Of a DNA stretch of 64,000 nt, positions 9,167-17,815 are shown one piece after another (positions within the stretch are counted from its first letter, which is position 1; every line of letters starts with the position of its first letter). Under the pieces are notes generated by a model. The model did no database searches. It was not told the origin of the DNA and saw only the letters and a program-made list of their open reading frames with translations. The position numbers were made by a program, and so were the translations under genes. Source of the stretch: Evansella clarkii (GTDB lineage: Bacteria > Bacillota > Bacilli > Bacillales > Salisediminibacteriaceae); contig NZ_KV917376.1 in assembly GCF_002019695.1 (NCBI RefSeq), positions 1,387,293 to 1,451,292 of the forward strand. Direction: 5' to 3'.

Positions 9167-9893
9167 GATAATCAACTCGTTTCAGACTCAGATTCATTCT
9201 CCACTTCCAGAAGGCGAAGCCCAGGAGGAAGAACACCAGTCCAAGGCCAGCTGCTGCTAAAGGTGTGCCACCTGCAATGACAGTAATTCCTTTGACGATC
9301 CCTGTCCCTGTAACGGAATAGAACAAATTTATTCCAAGGAGGAGGGGGATGGAAAGAAATCCACCGACCAGCGCCATTAAAGGCACAGCGGTTGAATTTT
9401 TCCCAAAGGAGATTTTCCTTAGTTTCGTGCCAGCTTCCAAGGCGGAATAAAAGCTGCTGATCCCTGTTCCAAGACCCAGCCATAAAAGGAAGGCTGACGG
9501 AACTGCCATCCCTGGGAGCTCTGCCCGGAACAGGGGAGTCAAGGCGTATACTGCCAGGAAAAAAACAGTGTAGAAGAATCCCAGCAGGATGGCAGTGGAG
9601 ACAAACCGGCTGGCAGCAATGATGCTGGCAGGCAAAGGCATAGGACGAAGCACATAGTGAAAAGGTGTCCCAGGATCGTTGCTCCGCATTGCAAAAGGAA
9701 AGTAGCGGTTTAACTGCAGAGCAAAAGTGCTGACTACAAACAAAGAATCAAAAGCAATGAGGTGCCTGCCCTCAAAATCTCTCGTGTTGATCACTGATGA
9801 GGCGAGCAGGGCAAAAGTTACAGCAATAAGAACAATAATGATGTAATTCCATGCTGGTGTGTGCTTCAGTTCGAACAAAATTAAATTCTTCAC
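9159..9893 (-). CDS. Multi-pass membrane protein, probable ABC permease subunit
   Basis: A 244-residue protein with about six hydrophobic segments and no recognisable enzymatic motif. I choose the GTG at 9893 (VKNLILFELKHTPAW). The AGGAGG site overlaps the earlier in-frame GTG at 9905, which therefore cannot be used well. The opening resembles that of the next upstream permease (both carry an FEhK-TP motif early), so the two are probably paralogues forming a heterodimeric channel for the YtrB-like ATPase. Substrate unknown. Confidence 0.78.
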   Translation of the reverse strand: MKNLILFELKHTPAWNYIIIVLIAVTFALLASSVINTRDFEGRHLIAFDSLFVVSTFALQLNRYFPFAMRSNDPGTPFHYVLRPMPLPASIIAASRFVSTAILLGFFYTVFFLAVYALTPLFRAELPGMAVPSAFLLWLGLGTGISSFYSALEAGTKLRKISFGKNSTAVPLMALVGGFLSIPLLLGINLFYSVTGTGIVKGITVIAGGTPLAAAGLGLVFFLLGFAFWKWRMNLSLKRVDYHV

Positions 9894-9909
9894 CTCGCGA
9901 GGCACCTCC

Positions 9910-10641
9910 TTATATATGATAGTCCGTCTTCGTTAAATACCTTTTCATATACCAGGCCCAGATAATAATCATTCCTGCAGCCAGGAGCAGGAGTACGCCG
10001 ATCAAAAGCAGCGGCGCCAGGGCGGCTCCGGTCACAATCCACTCCATAAGAAACTTGCCGGAGGCGAAACGGACGATAAGGCTTAAGAGAAAAATTCCGC
10101 CAAAAATGACAATGTTCCAGAGATAAAGAGCTGGTTTTGTGAAATAATCACCAGGCTCTGCAGCAGCAATTACACCGGAACCTGCCAGGGTAAGAATCAC
10201 CCAGGCAGCAGCAAAGGCTGCGAAATTAGGGAAAAGAATTGCCAGATCCTCTGCAGATAAAAAGAAATAAAACGATCCCATAAACAAAACAGAAAAGAAA
10301 AAGCTCAGCAGTCCACTCATCATCATCCGGCTTACAATAATTGTTTTTCGTGAAACCGGCATCTGCCTTAAGAGCAGCTGGATCGGTGCTGCATAAAAGT
10401 TACTGTTCACCTCTCTTATAAAAAAAGAGTAAGGGCGGGTAATATAAATATTCACTAGTAATCCTAAAAAGAGAAAGAAGTCTGTGACCATGGTCGTCTG
10501 ATTCTCAAGTAAACTGCCAGGCAGCAAGACGGCGAACAGCCATCCATAGACCAGCGCCATAAAAATATGCAGTAAATAAAAGTGGAAAGGAGTGTTCTTC
10601 CATTCAAACCCTATTAATTTTTTGCAATGTATCCAGTCCAT
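9910..10641 (-). CDS. Multi-pass membrane protein, probable ABC permease subunit
   Basis: A 243-residue protein with about six hydrophobic segments; first gene of the six-gene minus-strand operon. The ATG at 10641 follows CAGGAGG by 8 bases. An in-frame upstream ATG at 10677 lacks such a site and would add twelve polar residues, so I reject it. It is similar in start and layout to the permease at 9159-9893. The promoter and a palindromic operator lie in the gap before spoIIQ. Confidence 0.78.
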   Translation of the reverse strand: MDWIHCKKLIGFEWKNTPFHFYLLHIFMALVYGWLFAVLLPGSLLENQTTMVTDFFLFLGLLVNIYITRPYSFFIREVNSNFYAAPIQLLLRQMPVSRKTIIVSRMMMSGLLSFFFSVLFMGSFYFFLSAEDLAILFPNFAAFAAAWVILTLAGSGVIAAAEPGDYFTKPALYLWNIVIFGGIFLLSLIVRFASGKFLMEWIVTGAALAPLLLIGVLLLLAAGMIIIWAWYMKRYLTKTDYHI

Positions 10642-10684
10642 CGTTTTGGCCTCCTGTAATCTATTTGGTTTAGCCATTTTTTGG

Positions 10685-10704
10685 TGTTTATATCTATATA
10701 CACA
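10685..10704. promoter_or_regulatory. Candidate GntR/YtrA operator
   Basis: TGTTTATATCTATATACACA is a 20-bp near-palindrome; 17 of 20 positions match its own reverse complement. It lies about 45 bases upstream of the start of the ABC operon that encodes a YtrA-type GntR regulator. Binding by that regulator is inferred from position only. Confidence 0.5.
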
Positions 10705-10827
10705 GTATCACACATTCAGAACAGTGACAAATTATTTTTCCGTAAAAGGCGGACGCCTGGTGAGGGAAGAGGGAGGAAAGCCAATGGCGGCGCGGATTCA
10801 GCGGGAAAATAAAATTTTCTAAATAAT

Positions 10828-10857
10828 GTATAAACTCACGTGTTTTTGATCAGAATG
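10828..10857 (+). promoter_or_regulatory. Possible sigma-F promoter of spoIIQ
   Basis: GTATA, a 15-base spacer, then GATCAGAATG resembles the known sigma-F consensus (GYWTA, N15, GGNRANANTW). spoIIQ is a forespore sigma-F gene in Bacillus. The predicted start would lie almost on the ribosome binding site, giving a very short leader, so this is tentative. Confidence 0.4.
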
Positions 10858-10877
10858 ATTGCTGAGGTGATGATTCC

Positions 10878-11678
10878 ATGAATAATCATGAGGAGAAACA
10901 AGCTTCCAAATGGGGGCAAACTCAGGCGAAAATTAAGCGTCTGATGAAAAAACGCTGGGCAGTGCCTGCATTATATCTGGCGCTGGCTGCAATGGTGCTG
11001 ACTACGTACATGTGGATTTCAGGTTCAGGTGAGGAAGTAACCGAGGACCAAAGAGACTCAGAGTTTGATATAAATCAGTCTGAGAATCTGGAAGACGGTG
11101 TGGCAATGGATGGTGAAGAAGCTGTTCCGGCCGCTGCTGTAAACGAAGTATTCCAAATGCCTGTACTTGACGAAAACGAAGTCGATGTTGTCGGAACTTT
11201 CTTTGATCATCAATCATCTGTAACAGACCAGGAAAGCGCATTAGTACGCTATGAAAACTACTACTACCAAAGTAAAGGCGTCGACCTTTCTTCCGCAGAA
11301 GGTGAAAGCTTCGACGTAACAGCAGCTTTAAGCGGTACAGTAGTAAAGGCTGAGGAAGACGCGCTGTTTGGCGAAGTCGTTCATATCGAACATGACGAAG
11401 ATATCGTAACAGTTTACCAGAGTCTCGAAGGTGTACTTGTCGAGCCAGGCCAGACTGTGAAACAAGGGGACGTTATCGCAAGAGCGGGACGCAACCTCTA
11501 TAACAGTGACGCCGGCGTGCACGTACACTTCGAAATCCGCAAAGACGGCGTAGCGGTGAACCCATTAAACTATATGAACCAGCCAATGGCCGAACTACCG
11601 GACGTTGACCCTGTCGAAGCAGCCGACGAGCGTGGTGCAGAAGAAGTACCACAGCCAGCGGACATGCTGGAAGAATAA
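10878..11678 (+). CDS. spoIIQ: Stage II sporulation protein Q (LytM-domain, forespore membrane)
   Basis: A 266-residue protein with a basic N-terminus, one membrane segment (about residues 31-50), an acidic linker, and a LytM/M23-like domain (about residues 120-235). SpoIIQ sits in the forespore membrane and binds mother-cell SpoIIIAH across the intermembrane space, forming the engulfment zipper and feeding-channel complex. The second metal motif is kept (VHVHFEI). The first HxxxD-type histidine is replaced (QSKGVD), so it is probably not an active peptidase, as in Bacillus subtilis SpoIIQ. Position between spoIID and spoIIID supports the call. The ATG follows GAGGTGAT. Confidence 0.9.
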   Translation: MNNHEEKQASKWGQTQAKIKRLMKKRWAVPALYLALAAMVLTTYMWISGSGEEVTEDQRDSEFDINQSENLEDGVAMDGEEAVPAAAVNEVFQMPVLDENEVDVVGTFFDHQSSVTDQESALVRYENYYYQSKGVDLSSAEGESFDVTAALSGTVVKAEEDALFGEVVHIEHDEDIVTVYQSLEGVLVEPGQTVKQGDVIARAGRNLYNSDAGVHVHFEIRKDGVAVNPLNYMNQPMAELPDVDPVEAADERGAEEVPQPADMLEE

Positions 11679-11731
11679 TTTCAGCTGACCTGATGAGCAG
11701 CAGGGGGCAGATCAGAGCTGCCTCCTGAAAC

Positions 11732-11799
11732 ATCAGGTTACCCTGATTGTGGATGGCAGAAGAATAAACTGCCTTTATAAAAAATCAAGTTACCCTGAT
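11732..11799. repeat. Two copies of a 16-bp near-palindrome
   Basis: ATCAGGTTACCCTGAT at 11732-11747 and ATCAAGTTACCCTGAT at 11784-11799. The rest of 11680-11990 holds GC-rich stem-forming sequence but no gene that I can support. Confidence 0.5.
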
Positions 11800-11991
11800 A
11801 CTAGTTTGCTGGCGGAGCCCGCAGCAATCACTGCATTAAATCTAACGTGCTGGCCGGCGGCTCTGGCCGCGTAGCTGAATCAGGGGTTGCTTAAGCAGAC
11901 GGAGCGGGGCGGCTCCGGCTCCGGCTGGACCGGGCCGCCCTGCCCCCTGGCAAATAAGGCGGAGTTTACTCCGCTTTATATAAAATAGAAA

Positions 11992-12033
11992 AACCGGAGA
12001 GCGAGTCAACTGTGACCGCTCTCCGGTTTTTTG
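11992..12033 (+). terminator. Rho-independent terminator after spoIIQ
   Basis: A strong stem (AACCGGAGAGCG with CGCTCTCCGGTT) is followed by six T. Confidence 0.85.
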
Positions 12034-12114
12034 TTTTGGTTTTTAGTGGGTGGATTTTGGCAATTTAGGTCTTGTAATTGGATGCAATGCACGAAATGAG
12101 TGATTCAATGAATA

Positions 12115-12174
12115 ATTGCTTAACTGCTTTGCTGAATTGCTTTGTATGGCTTCGAAGCTGCAACGAAAATTAAG
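12115..12174. repeat. P element, forward orientation
   Basis: TTGCTTAACTGCTTTGCTGA begins the left arm, GGCTTCGAAGC is the core and GCAACGAAAATTAAG the right arm. It is nearly identical to the copy at 3311-3374 read on the other strand. It closes the family A array that runs to its right. Confidence 0.8.
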
Positions 12175-12600
12175 GTTCAATGAACGAAACCAGAAGCAAT
12201 GAACGAAATAAGGAGTGTAATGAACGAAAGCAGCGGTGCAATGAACGAAAATTAAGGTTCAATGAACGAAAGCAGAAGCAATGCACGAAATAAGGAGTGT
12301 AATGAACGAAAGTAGCAATTCAATGAACGAAAATTAAGGTCCAATGAACGAAACCAGAAGCAATGCACGAAATAAGGAGTGTAATGAACGAAAGTAGCGG
12401 TTCAAAGAACGAAACTTAAGGTTTTAGGAACGAAAGCAGAAGCAATGCACGAAATAAGGAGTGTAATGAACGAAAGCAGCAATTCAATGAACGAAACTTA
12501 AGGTCCAATGAACGAAAGCAGAAGCAATGCACGAAATGAGGAGTGTAATGAACGAAAGCAGCAATTCAATGAACGAAAAGCGGATACCAATGAACAAACA
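12175..12600. repeat. Short direct-repeat array, family A, with exact 82-bp higher-order period
   Basis: About twenty units of AATGAACGAAA (also AATGCACGAAA) lie about 20 bp apart. Variants recur in fixed order (AAGGTTCAATGAAC, AGAAGCAATGCAC, GGAGTGTAATGAAC, AGYRRYTCAATGAAC), so that the marker TAAGG falls at 12171, 12253, 12335, 12417 and 12499, exactly 82 bp each time. This lies immediately downstream of the NERD gene on the minus strand. Confidence 0.85.
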
Positions 12601-12626
12601 CAGAACAACTCACAACACATAATTAA

Positions 12627-13601
12627 CTAGTGCTCTATAGGAAGATAAAAAACACGATATCGTTGCTTTCCCCGGTGGGTAACCCCCATAGATTGCACAA
12701 TTCTAAAAGCAGTTGTTCTGGAAGGTATGCGGAGAAAAGTCCGTAACTGTGGATTAGTGATTTCAGAACCAAAAATTAACGCATAGTCATCAAGAGCTGC
12801 CAGATGACAACTTCGATCTTCATATTTACAAGATTGATTAATACACCTCCAGTTGCCATGAATCCTTTCCATTGGCCTCCACCCGCACTTCGGGCAAAAA
12901 ACACCAGTCATTATATCGACAGGAGAAATACTATATTTTGAGAGAAGGTTTTCCCATGAGGGAGTATGCTGCTTAATGAGCTGGCGGCAAATCTTTTCAA
13001 GATCTTTATGCGAAAAAACGGGGCGCCGGTATTTTTGCTGCAAACCAGTAATTTTTTCTATTAATAAACCATTTTTTATGATACGTCGCCTATAGGGGTG
13101 TCCATTTAATATTGTTAAGTAGGCGTTAGGGTGGGTAAAAACAACGAGGGATTCAAAGGGAAGAACGTTGTGTTTGTTCACTTGCATCCATTCTCGGAGC
13201 TGCATTTCGTGGCGTTTTATCTGGAGGGTGGGATCATTATATACATCTGACTCATTATTCAGTCGCACCCGTTTCATCTGTCCTAAAGTATGGTCAATCT
13301 CAATTTTTCCTGATAGGTGCTTGGCATCAATATGAAGAAAAAAGTATGGGGAGATGAGCAGGGAATCAAGTTGAAAATGTTTACCTTGGTGGGGCAGCCG
13401 AAGATCGCTGAGTATGAGGAATTCATGATCTCTGAGGAAAGTGAGGTCATAGTCCAGCTGCTGTTCGCCCTTATAACCGGCCCTTGCTTTAAACAAATCA
13501 TCCTCCACATCTTTCCTTCTTGGGTGATTAGTGTTTAATCTCCGGAAAAGAGCTTCAAGCTGCCGTAATTTAATAGATGGTTTGCGGTGTTTTTTGATCA
13601 C
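12627..13601 (-). CDS. NERD-domain nuclease-like protein with zinc ribbon (copy 1)
   Basis: A 324-residue protein. The NERD (nuclease-related) domain at about residues 42-160 shows GYKGEQQ (E46), FQLDSLL (D79) and IDAKHLSG (D92, K94), the E-D-(D/E)xK pattern of the PD-(D/E)XK nuclease fold. A four-cysteine zinc ribbon (CPKC then C and C) follows at about 235-262. The C-terminal 60 residues look like a small helical, possibly winged-helix, region. It starts at a GTG after GGAGGCTATTAT, a leader shared almost base for base with copy 2 (26876). Two paralogues lie at 26876 and 57729. It is flanked by repeat arrays on both sides with a P element upstream. Biological role unknown. Confidence 0.8.
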   Translation of the reverse strand: MIKKHRKPSIKLRQLEALFRRLNTNHPRRKDVEDDLFKARAGYKGEQQLDYDLTFLRDHEFLILSDLRLPHQGKHFQLDSLLISPYFFLHIDAKHLSGKIEIDHTLGQMKRVRLNNESDVYNDPTLQIKRHEMQLREWMQVNKHNVLPFESLVVFTHPNAYLTILNGHPYRRRIIKNGLLIEKITGLQQKYRRPVFSHKDLEKICRQLIKQHTPSWENLLSKYSISPVDIMTGVFCPKCGWRPMERIHGNWRCINQSCKYEDRSCHLAALDDYALIFGSEITNPQLRTFLRIPSRTTAFRIVQSMGVTHRGKQRYRVFYLPIEH

Positions 13602-13714
13602 ATAATAGCCTCCTTTTTTTAAAAAAAATACTACTAATCCACTCTATTAATTCTTCATTGAAAAATAATTACCTTCTATTATATCAATTTATTCTCTCAA
13701 AATTTAACTTATAA

Positions 13715-13779
13715 ATGCTTAACTGCTTTGCTGAATTGCTTTGTGGAGCTCCGAAGCTGCAGCTGTCAATTAAGCAAGG
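13715..13779. repeat. P element upstream of NERD copy 1
   Basis: TGCTTAACTGCTTTGCTGA, a slightly changed core (GAGCTCCGAAGC) and CAATTAAGCAAGG. It lies about 110 bases upstream of the NERD start. Its orientation relative to the gene is the same as that of the copy upstream of NERD copy 2. Confidence 0.75.
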
Positions 13780-13799
13780 TTTTTATTAATAAGGAATTT

Positions 13800-13975
13800 T
13801 GAAACATATGCTGGAGAAGTGAAACCTTATTAGCGAAGTTGTGCCTCCAACCAGCGAAATCAGTTGTCCAACCAGCGAATCGAATCCCAACCATCGAAAA
13901 GAGAGGTTCCACCTGCGGAGTCGAGCACCCAACCTGCGAAAAGGAGACGCCAACCTGCGAAGTAAACCGCACCCA
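13800..13975. repeat. Short direct-repeat array, family C (CAACCTGCGAA)
   Basis: About eight units of the type CCAACCAGCGAA or CCAACCTGCGAA, spaced 18-22 bp. They are the reverse complement of the CGCAGGTTG units at 3629-3800. From 13976 to 14263 I see no repeat; there is an inverted repeat (GTGGTTA with TAACCAC) near 14073-14105. Confidence 0.75.
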
Positions 13976-14263
13976 GCTAAAACACCCTGTGTAACCTCTG
14001 AATCCCTCCCTGATTACTGCTTTTTTCGTCGGAAAAACACTGTTCCTTGATTTTAGGCATATATGGAGGGCGTGGTTAATAAAATTTAACAAACCTAACC
14101 ACAAATTACGATAGGGCCGTTCAGAAAGTATGGGGAGAGTGTGGCAGTCAACCTGCATACACCGGGGAACGCAGCTTAGTCATCATGAGCAGCTAACGCC
14201 AGGGAAGCGCTGTCTTTTCTTCGTCTTTTTGAACTCCGGAATCACTTTAGGGAGGCGAGAGGT

Positions 14264-14548
14264 GTGCACGATTACATCAAGGAAAGAACAATCAAGATAG
14301 GCAGGTACCTCGTAGAGACGAGAAAAACAGTCCGGACAATCGCAAAAGAGTTTGGCGTTTCCAAGAGCACAGTGCATAAAGATCTGACAGAGAGACTCCC
14401 GGAAATAAACGCGGAGCTGGCGAACGAGGTAAAGGAGATCCTGGAATACCACAAATCCATCCGCCACCTAAGAGGAGGCGAAGCGACGAAGGTAAAATAC
14501 AGGAAAACAGAGGCGCAAAAGGAAAAAACAGTGGAAACAAAAGTATAA
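14264..14548 (+). CDS. spoIIID: Stage III sporulation transcriptional regulator SpoIIID
   Basis: A 94-residue helix-turn-helix protein that starts at a GTG (MHDYIKERTIKIG) after GGGAGGCG. The helix-turn-helix TVRTIAKEFGVSKSTVHKDL and the downstream EILEYHKSIRHLRGGEATK are characteristic of SpoIIID. This protein activates and represses mother-cell genes in the sigma-E to sigma-K transition. Position between spoIIQ and mbl is the Bacillus order, apart from the inserted NERD gene and arrays. Confidence 0.95.
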   Translation: MHDYIKERTIKIGRYLVETRKTVRTIAKEFGVSKSTVHKDLTERLPEINAELANEVKEILEYHKSIRHLRGGEATKVKYRKTEAQKEKTVETKV

Positions 14549-14672
14549 AATTGTTATTTTCCTCCCTTAAATTCAACATATTATGATAAAATGATACAAT
14601 GGACATAAAACTATATACAGATGCGGAATGTAAAGGGTCATTAGCCATATTTTTTCAGGGAGGAAAAATGTA

Positions 14673-15677
14673 ATGTTTGGAAGGGATATTGGAATTGATT
14701 TAGGAACTGCAAACGTACTCATTCATGTGAAAGGCAAAGGCATCGTGCTGAACGAACCTTCCGTAGTAGCAATTGATACATCAACAAAAAGAGTTTTAGC
14801 AGTCGGTGACGAAGCTTTTCGCATGGTTGGACGGACGCCTGGGAACATCGTTGCGACACGCCCTCTTAAAGACGGGGTTATTGCCGACTTTGATACGACA
14901 GAATCAATGCTTAAGCACTTTCTTAATAAAATTAAAGTTAAAGGTATGTTCGGGAAGCCCCGCATATTGATCTGCTGCCCGACGAATATAACTTCTGTAG
15001 AGCAGAAGGCAATTCGTGAAGCTGCGGAAAAAAGCGGGGGGAAGAATATTTACCTTGAAGAAGAACCGAAAGTTGCCGCTGTTGGAGCAGGAATGGATAT
15101 TTACCAGCCAAGCGGAAACATGGTTGTTGATATTGGCGGTGGCACTACAGATGTAGCCGTGCTTTCTATGGGAGACATCGTCACCGCCTCTTCCATCAAG
15201 ATTGCCGGGGATCGTTTTGACAACGACATCCTCAGCTACATCAAGAAAAAGTACAAGCTGTTAATCGGTGAGAGAACAGCCGAGGAAATCAAGAAAACAG
15301 TAGGAACCGTCTTTCCGGATGGACGGGATGAAGAAATGGACATTCGCGGAAGAGATATGGTGAGCGGTCTGCCTCAGACAGTGACTGTAAAATCCGAGGA
15401 AGTTCGTTCAGCTCTCGAAGAATCCATCTATCATATTGTACAAGCTTCCAGAAACGTGCTTGAAAGAACACCGCCAGAACTTTCTGCGGACATTATCGAC
15501 AGAGGAATTATCCTCACCGGCGGAGGCGCTTACCTCCACGGGATTGATCAGCTGCTCGCCTCGGAGCTCAAGGTACCTGTGTTCGTAGCCGAGGAACCAA
15601 TGAACTGCGTGGCGATCGGCACCGGAATCATGCTGGAAAACCTGGACAGAATTAACCAGCGGAAGCTGAAAATCTAA
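14673..15677 (+). CDS. mbl: Rod-shape determining protein Mbl (MreB-like actin)
   Basis: A 334-residue bacterial actin. It has the phosphate-1 motif (DIGIDLGTANVLI), the phosphate-2 motif (VVDIGGGTTDVAVLS) and the adenosine motif (GIILTGGGAYLHGID). Mbl forms membrane-associated filaments that direct lateral cell-wall elongation. Position after spoIIID and before flhO identifies it as Mbl rather than MreB or MreBH. The ATG follows GGGAGG. Full length, nothing odd. Confidence 0.95.
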   Translation: MFGRDIGIDLGTANVLIHVKGKGIVLNEPSVVAIDTSTKRVLAVGDEAFRMVGRTPGNIVATRPLKDGVIADFDTTESMLKHFLNKIKVKGMFGKPRILICCPTNITSVEQKAIREAAEKSGGKNIYLEEEPKVAAVGAGMDIYQPSGNMVVDIGGGTTDVAVLSMGDIVTASSIKIAGDRFDNDILSYIKKKYKLLIGERTAEEIKKTVGTVFPDGRDEEMDIRGRDMVSGLPQTVTVKSEEVRSALEESIYHIVQASRNVLERTPPELSADIIDRGIILTGGGAYLHGIDQLLASELKVPVFVAEEPMNCVAIGTGIMLENLDRINQRKLKI

Positions 15678-15959
15678 GTTGGTTTTCACTGCAAATCATC
15701 GCCGCTTTTCAGAAGAAGTAACCAGCGACGCTGAAAAATAACACTGTTTTTACACTTTAAATATAAAATTTTTGCGGTGAAGTTGATACAACGGAGTGAA
15801 AATTTTTAAGACTAAAGTATAGGTGCAACTACGCCTCTGTCATCGCCAATCGGCAAGTTTTCTTTACCAAACGAAGGAACCAGTTTTTTCTTCACCGGCA
15901 TCTTCCCTGGAAGATTGTGTGAAAGACTGGGCCTTTAGTTTGGTTATTTACATAATAAT

Positions 15960-15986
15960 GAAAGAAGCCGGTTGTTTTTCCGATAT
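15960..15986 (+). promoter_or_regulatory. Sigma-D type promoter of flhO-flhP
   Basis: GAAA, a 15-base spacer, then TCCGATAT compares with the known sigma-D consensus TAAA, N15, GCCGATAT. It lies about 70 bases before flhO, whose Bacillus homologue is sigma-D controlled. I see no gene between mbl and this site. Confidence 0.65.
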
Positions 15987-16054
15987 ATATAGTAAGGTTT
16001 TTCAAAAAGGACTGTTTTTAAAAACAGGCTGTTGATATAGATGAGGTGAAAAAA

Positions 16055-16882
16055 ATGCTTCGTGGCATATATACAGCCGGTGCCGGGATGATTGCCCAGC
16101 AACGGCGGCAGGAAATGCTTACAGATAATATAACTAATGCAAACACACCAGGCTTTAAAGCGGATCAGGCTTCTCTTCGTTCTTTTCCGAACCAGCTCAT
16201 TAAAGCAATCGGAACTGGCCATGCCCAGAGATTCGGTTCTCATACAGTTGGAGAACTGACGACAGGGGTATACCTTCAGGAGAGGACACCGGACTTTCGT
16301 CAGGGGGACATTCAGGAAACGGGGAACACGACGGACGTTGCTCTGCTTCAAAGTGTGGTTCCAGTCAATGAGGAAACTGGAGAAGAAGCCATGCTTGTTT
16401 TCAGTGTGGAAACAGACGGCGGGGATGTTCGTTTTACCCGTAATGGCAGCTTTGCTTTTGACGGGGAAGGATTTTTAACAACACCTCAGGGGAACTATGT
16501 GCTGGACCTTACTGGCGAGAGAATTAACATCGGGAATGAAGATATCCGGATTGCTGAAAACGGCGAGATTTTTTCAGCAGCTGATGATGAATTGATCGCC
16601 CAGATTAATGTAGGTGTGATCGAGGATCCGAGCCAGCTCGTGAAAGAAGGAAACGGCCTTCTTCGTTACGACGGAGAAAACGAAATCGGCACTGCGGTCG
16701 GTAACGAGGAAGTTGCATACCAGCTCCAACAAGGGTTTGTTGAGCGGTCAAACGTTGATGCTGCCAGGACTATGACTGAAATGATGACTGCACTCCGCTC
16801 ATTTGAAGCGAACCAGAGGGTGCTGCAGGCATACGACAGGAGCCTGGAGCGAACGGTCAATGATGTTGGCAGAATCGGTTAA
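16055..16882 (+). CDS. flhO: Flagellar hook-basal body protein FlhO
   Basis: A 275-residue rod/hook family protein. It has the N-terminal motif of axial flagellar proteins (MLRGIYTAGAGMIAQQ, then NITNANTPGFKAD) and the matching C-terminal helix (EMMTALRSFEANQRVLQAYD). It belongs to the distal rod (FlgG/FlgF-like) group. I start at the ATG at 16055, which follows GAGGTG by six bases; the GTG at 16046 overlaps that site. It is the first gene of flhO-flhP, with a sigma-D type promoter upstream. Confidence 0.92.
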   Translation: MLRGIYTAGAGMIAQQRRQEMLTDNITNANTPGFKADQASLRSFPNQLIKAIGTGHAQRFGSHTVGELTTGVYLQERTPDFRQGDIQETGNTTDVALLQSVVPVNEETGEEAMLVFSVETDGGDVRFTRNGSFAFDGEGFLTTPQGNYVLDLTGERINIGNEDIRIAENGEIFSAADDELIAQINVGVIEDPSQLVKEGNGLLRYDGENEIGTAVGNEEVAYQLQQGFVERSNVDAARTMTEMMTALRSFEANQRVLQAYDRSLERTVNDVGRIG

Positions 16883-16943
16883 CGGGTTTTTGAGGGCTTT
16901 TTGCTGAAAAAAATATTTTCTCTTATGAAACGGAGGGATTCGG

Positions 16944-17774
16944 ATGAACCAGTCGATGATAAGCGCGGCGGTTACAATGGGACAGCTGCAGTATAAAATG
17001 GATACAACGGGCCATAATCTGGCTAACCTTAATACAACGGGGTACAAACGGCGGGATACGTCATTCGCCGATCTGCTGTTTCAGCAGGTAAACAACCAGC
17101 CTGTGGCAGGGCAGGAAGCCGGCCGCCTTACGCCGAATGGTATTCGGGTCGGTTCCGGCGGAGCAATTGCCCAGACTTCCGTTCGATTTGAACAGGGGAC
17201 GATCCGGGAGACGGGACGTGACCTGGACGTAGCACTTACGGAAAAAGGCTATTTCTTTGAAATCTCCCCAACAGATGATGGAGACCGGAGATTCACCAGG
17301 GACGGAGCATTCTATTTGTCCCCGAACCCAGCGGTGGAAAATGAAAACCTCCTCGTAAACCGGGACGGAGAATATGTTTTATCCGGTACGGGTACACCTA
17401 TATCAATACCGGCCGGCCATGAAGACTTGCTGATCAGGGAAAACGGCATTGTGGAAGTGACGATGCCAGGTGGTGCAGTAGTGAATGCAGGACAGCTGCA
17501 GCTGGTGGAAATTACTAAGCCTCAGCTTTTAAACGCATTAGGAGGCAGTAACTTTATTTTTTCCGGCCTGGAAGAACTCGGTCTTGAAGAAGCTGATGTA
17601 ATGGCGGAAGCTGCAGGGACGGACGTTTTCCGGCAGAAGGCGTTAGAAATGTCGAACGTGGATATGGGGCGGGAAACAGCTGAAATGCTTCTCGCACAGC
17701 GGAATTATCAGTTCAATGCCAGAGCCATCTCTATCGGCGATGAGATGATGGGACTTGTCAACAATATTCGGTAA
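16944..17774 (+). CDS. flhP: Flagellar hook-basal body protein FlhP
   Basis: A 276-residue paralogue of FlhO with the same N-terminal axial motif (NLANLNTTGYKRRD) and C-terminal helix (EMLLAQRNYQFNARAI). It follows flhO by about 60 bases with its own GGAGGG site. FlhO and FlhP together form the distal rod of the Bacillus flagellum. Confidence 0.92.
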   Translation: MNQSMISAAVTMGQLQYKMDTTGHNLANLNTTGYKRRDTSFADLLFQQVNNQPVAGQEAGRLTPNGIRVGSGGAIAQTSVRFEQGTIRETGRDLDVALTEKGYFFEISPTDDGDRRFTRDGAFYLSPNPAVENENLLVNRDGEYVLSGTGTPISIPAGHEDLLIRENGIVEVTMPGGAVVNAGQLQLVEITKPQLLNALGGSNFIFSGLEELGLEEADVMAEAAGTDVFRQKALEMSNVDMGRETAEMLLAQRNYQFNARAISIGDEMMGLVNNIR

Positions 17775-17815
17775 AGCTACAATCTTAGAGAAGCCGTAAT
17801 GTCGAGGGGTTTGTC

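Noticed and set aside
15823-16035. 70-residue ORF before flhO
   Set aside because: Overlaps the sigma-D type promoter and has no ribosome binding site.
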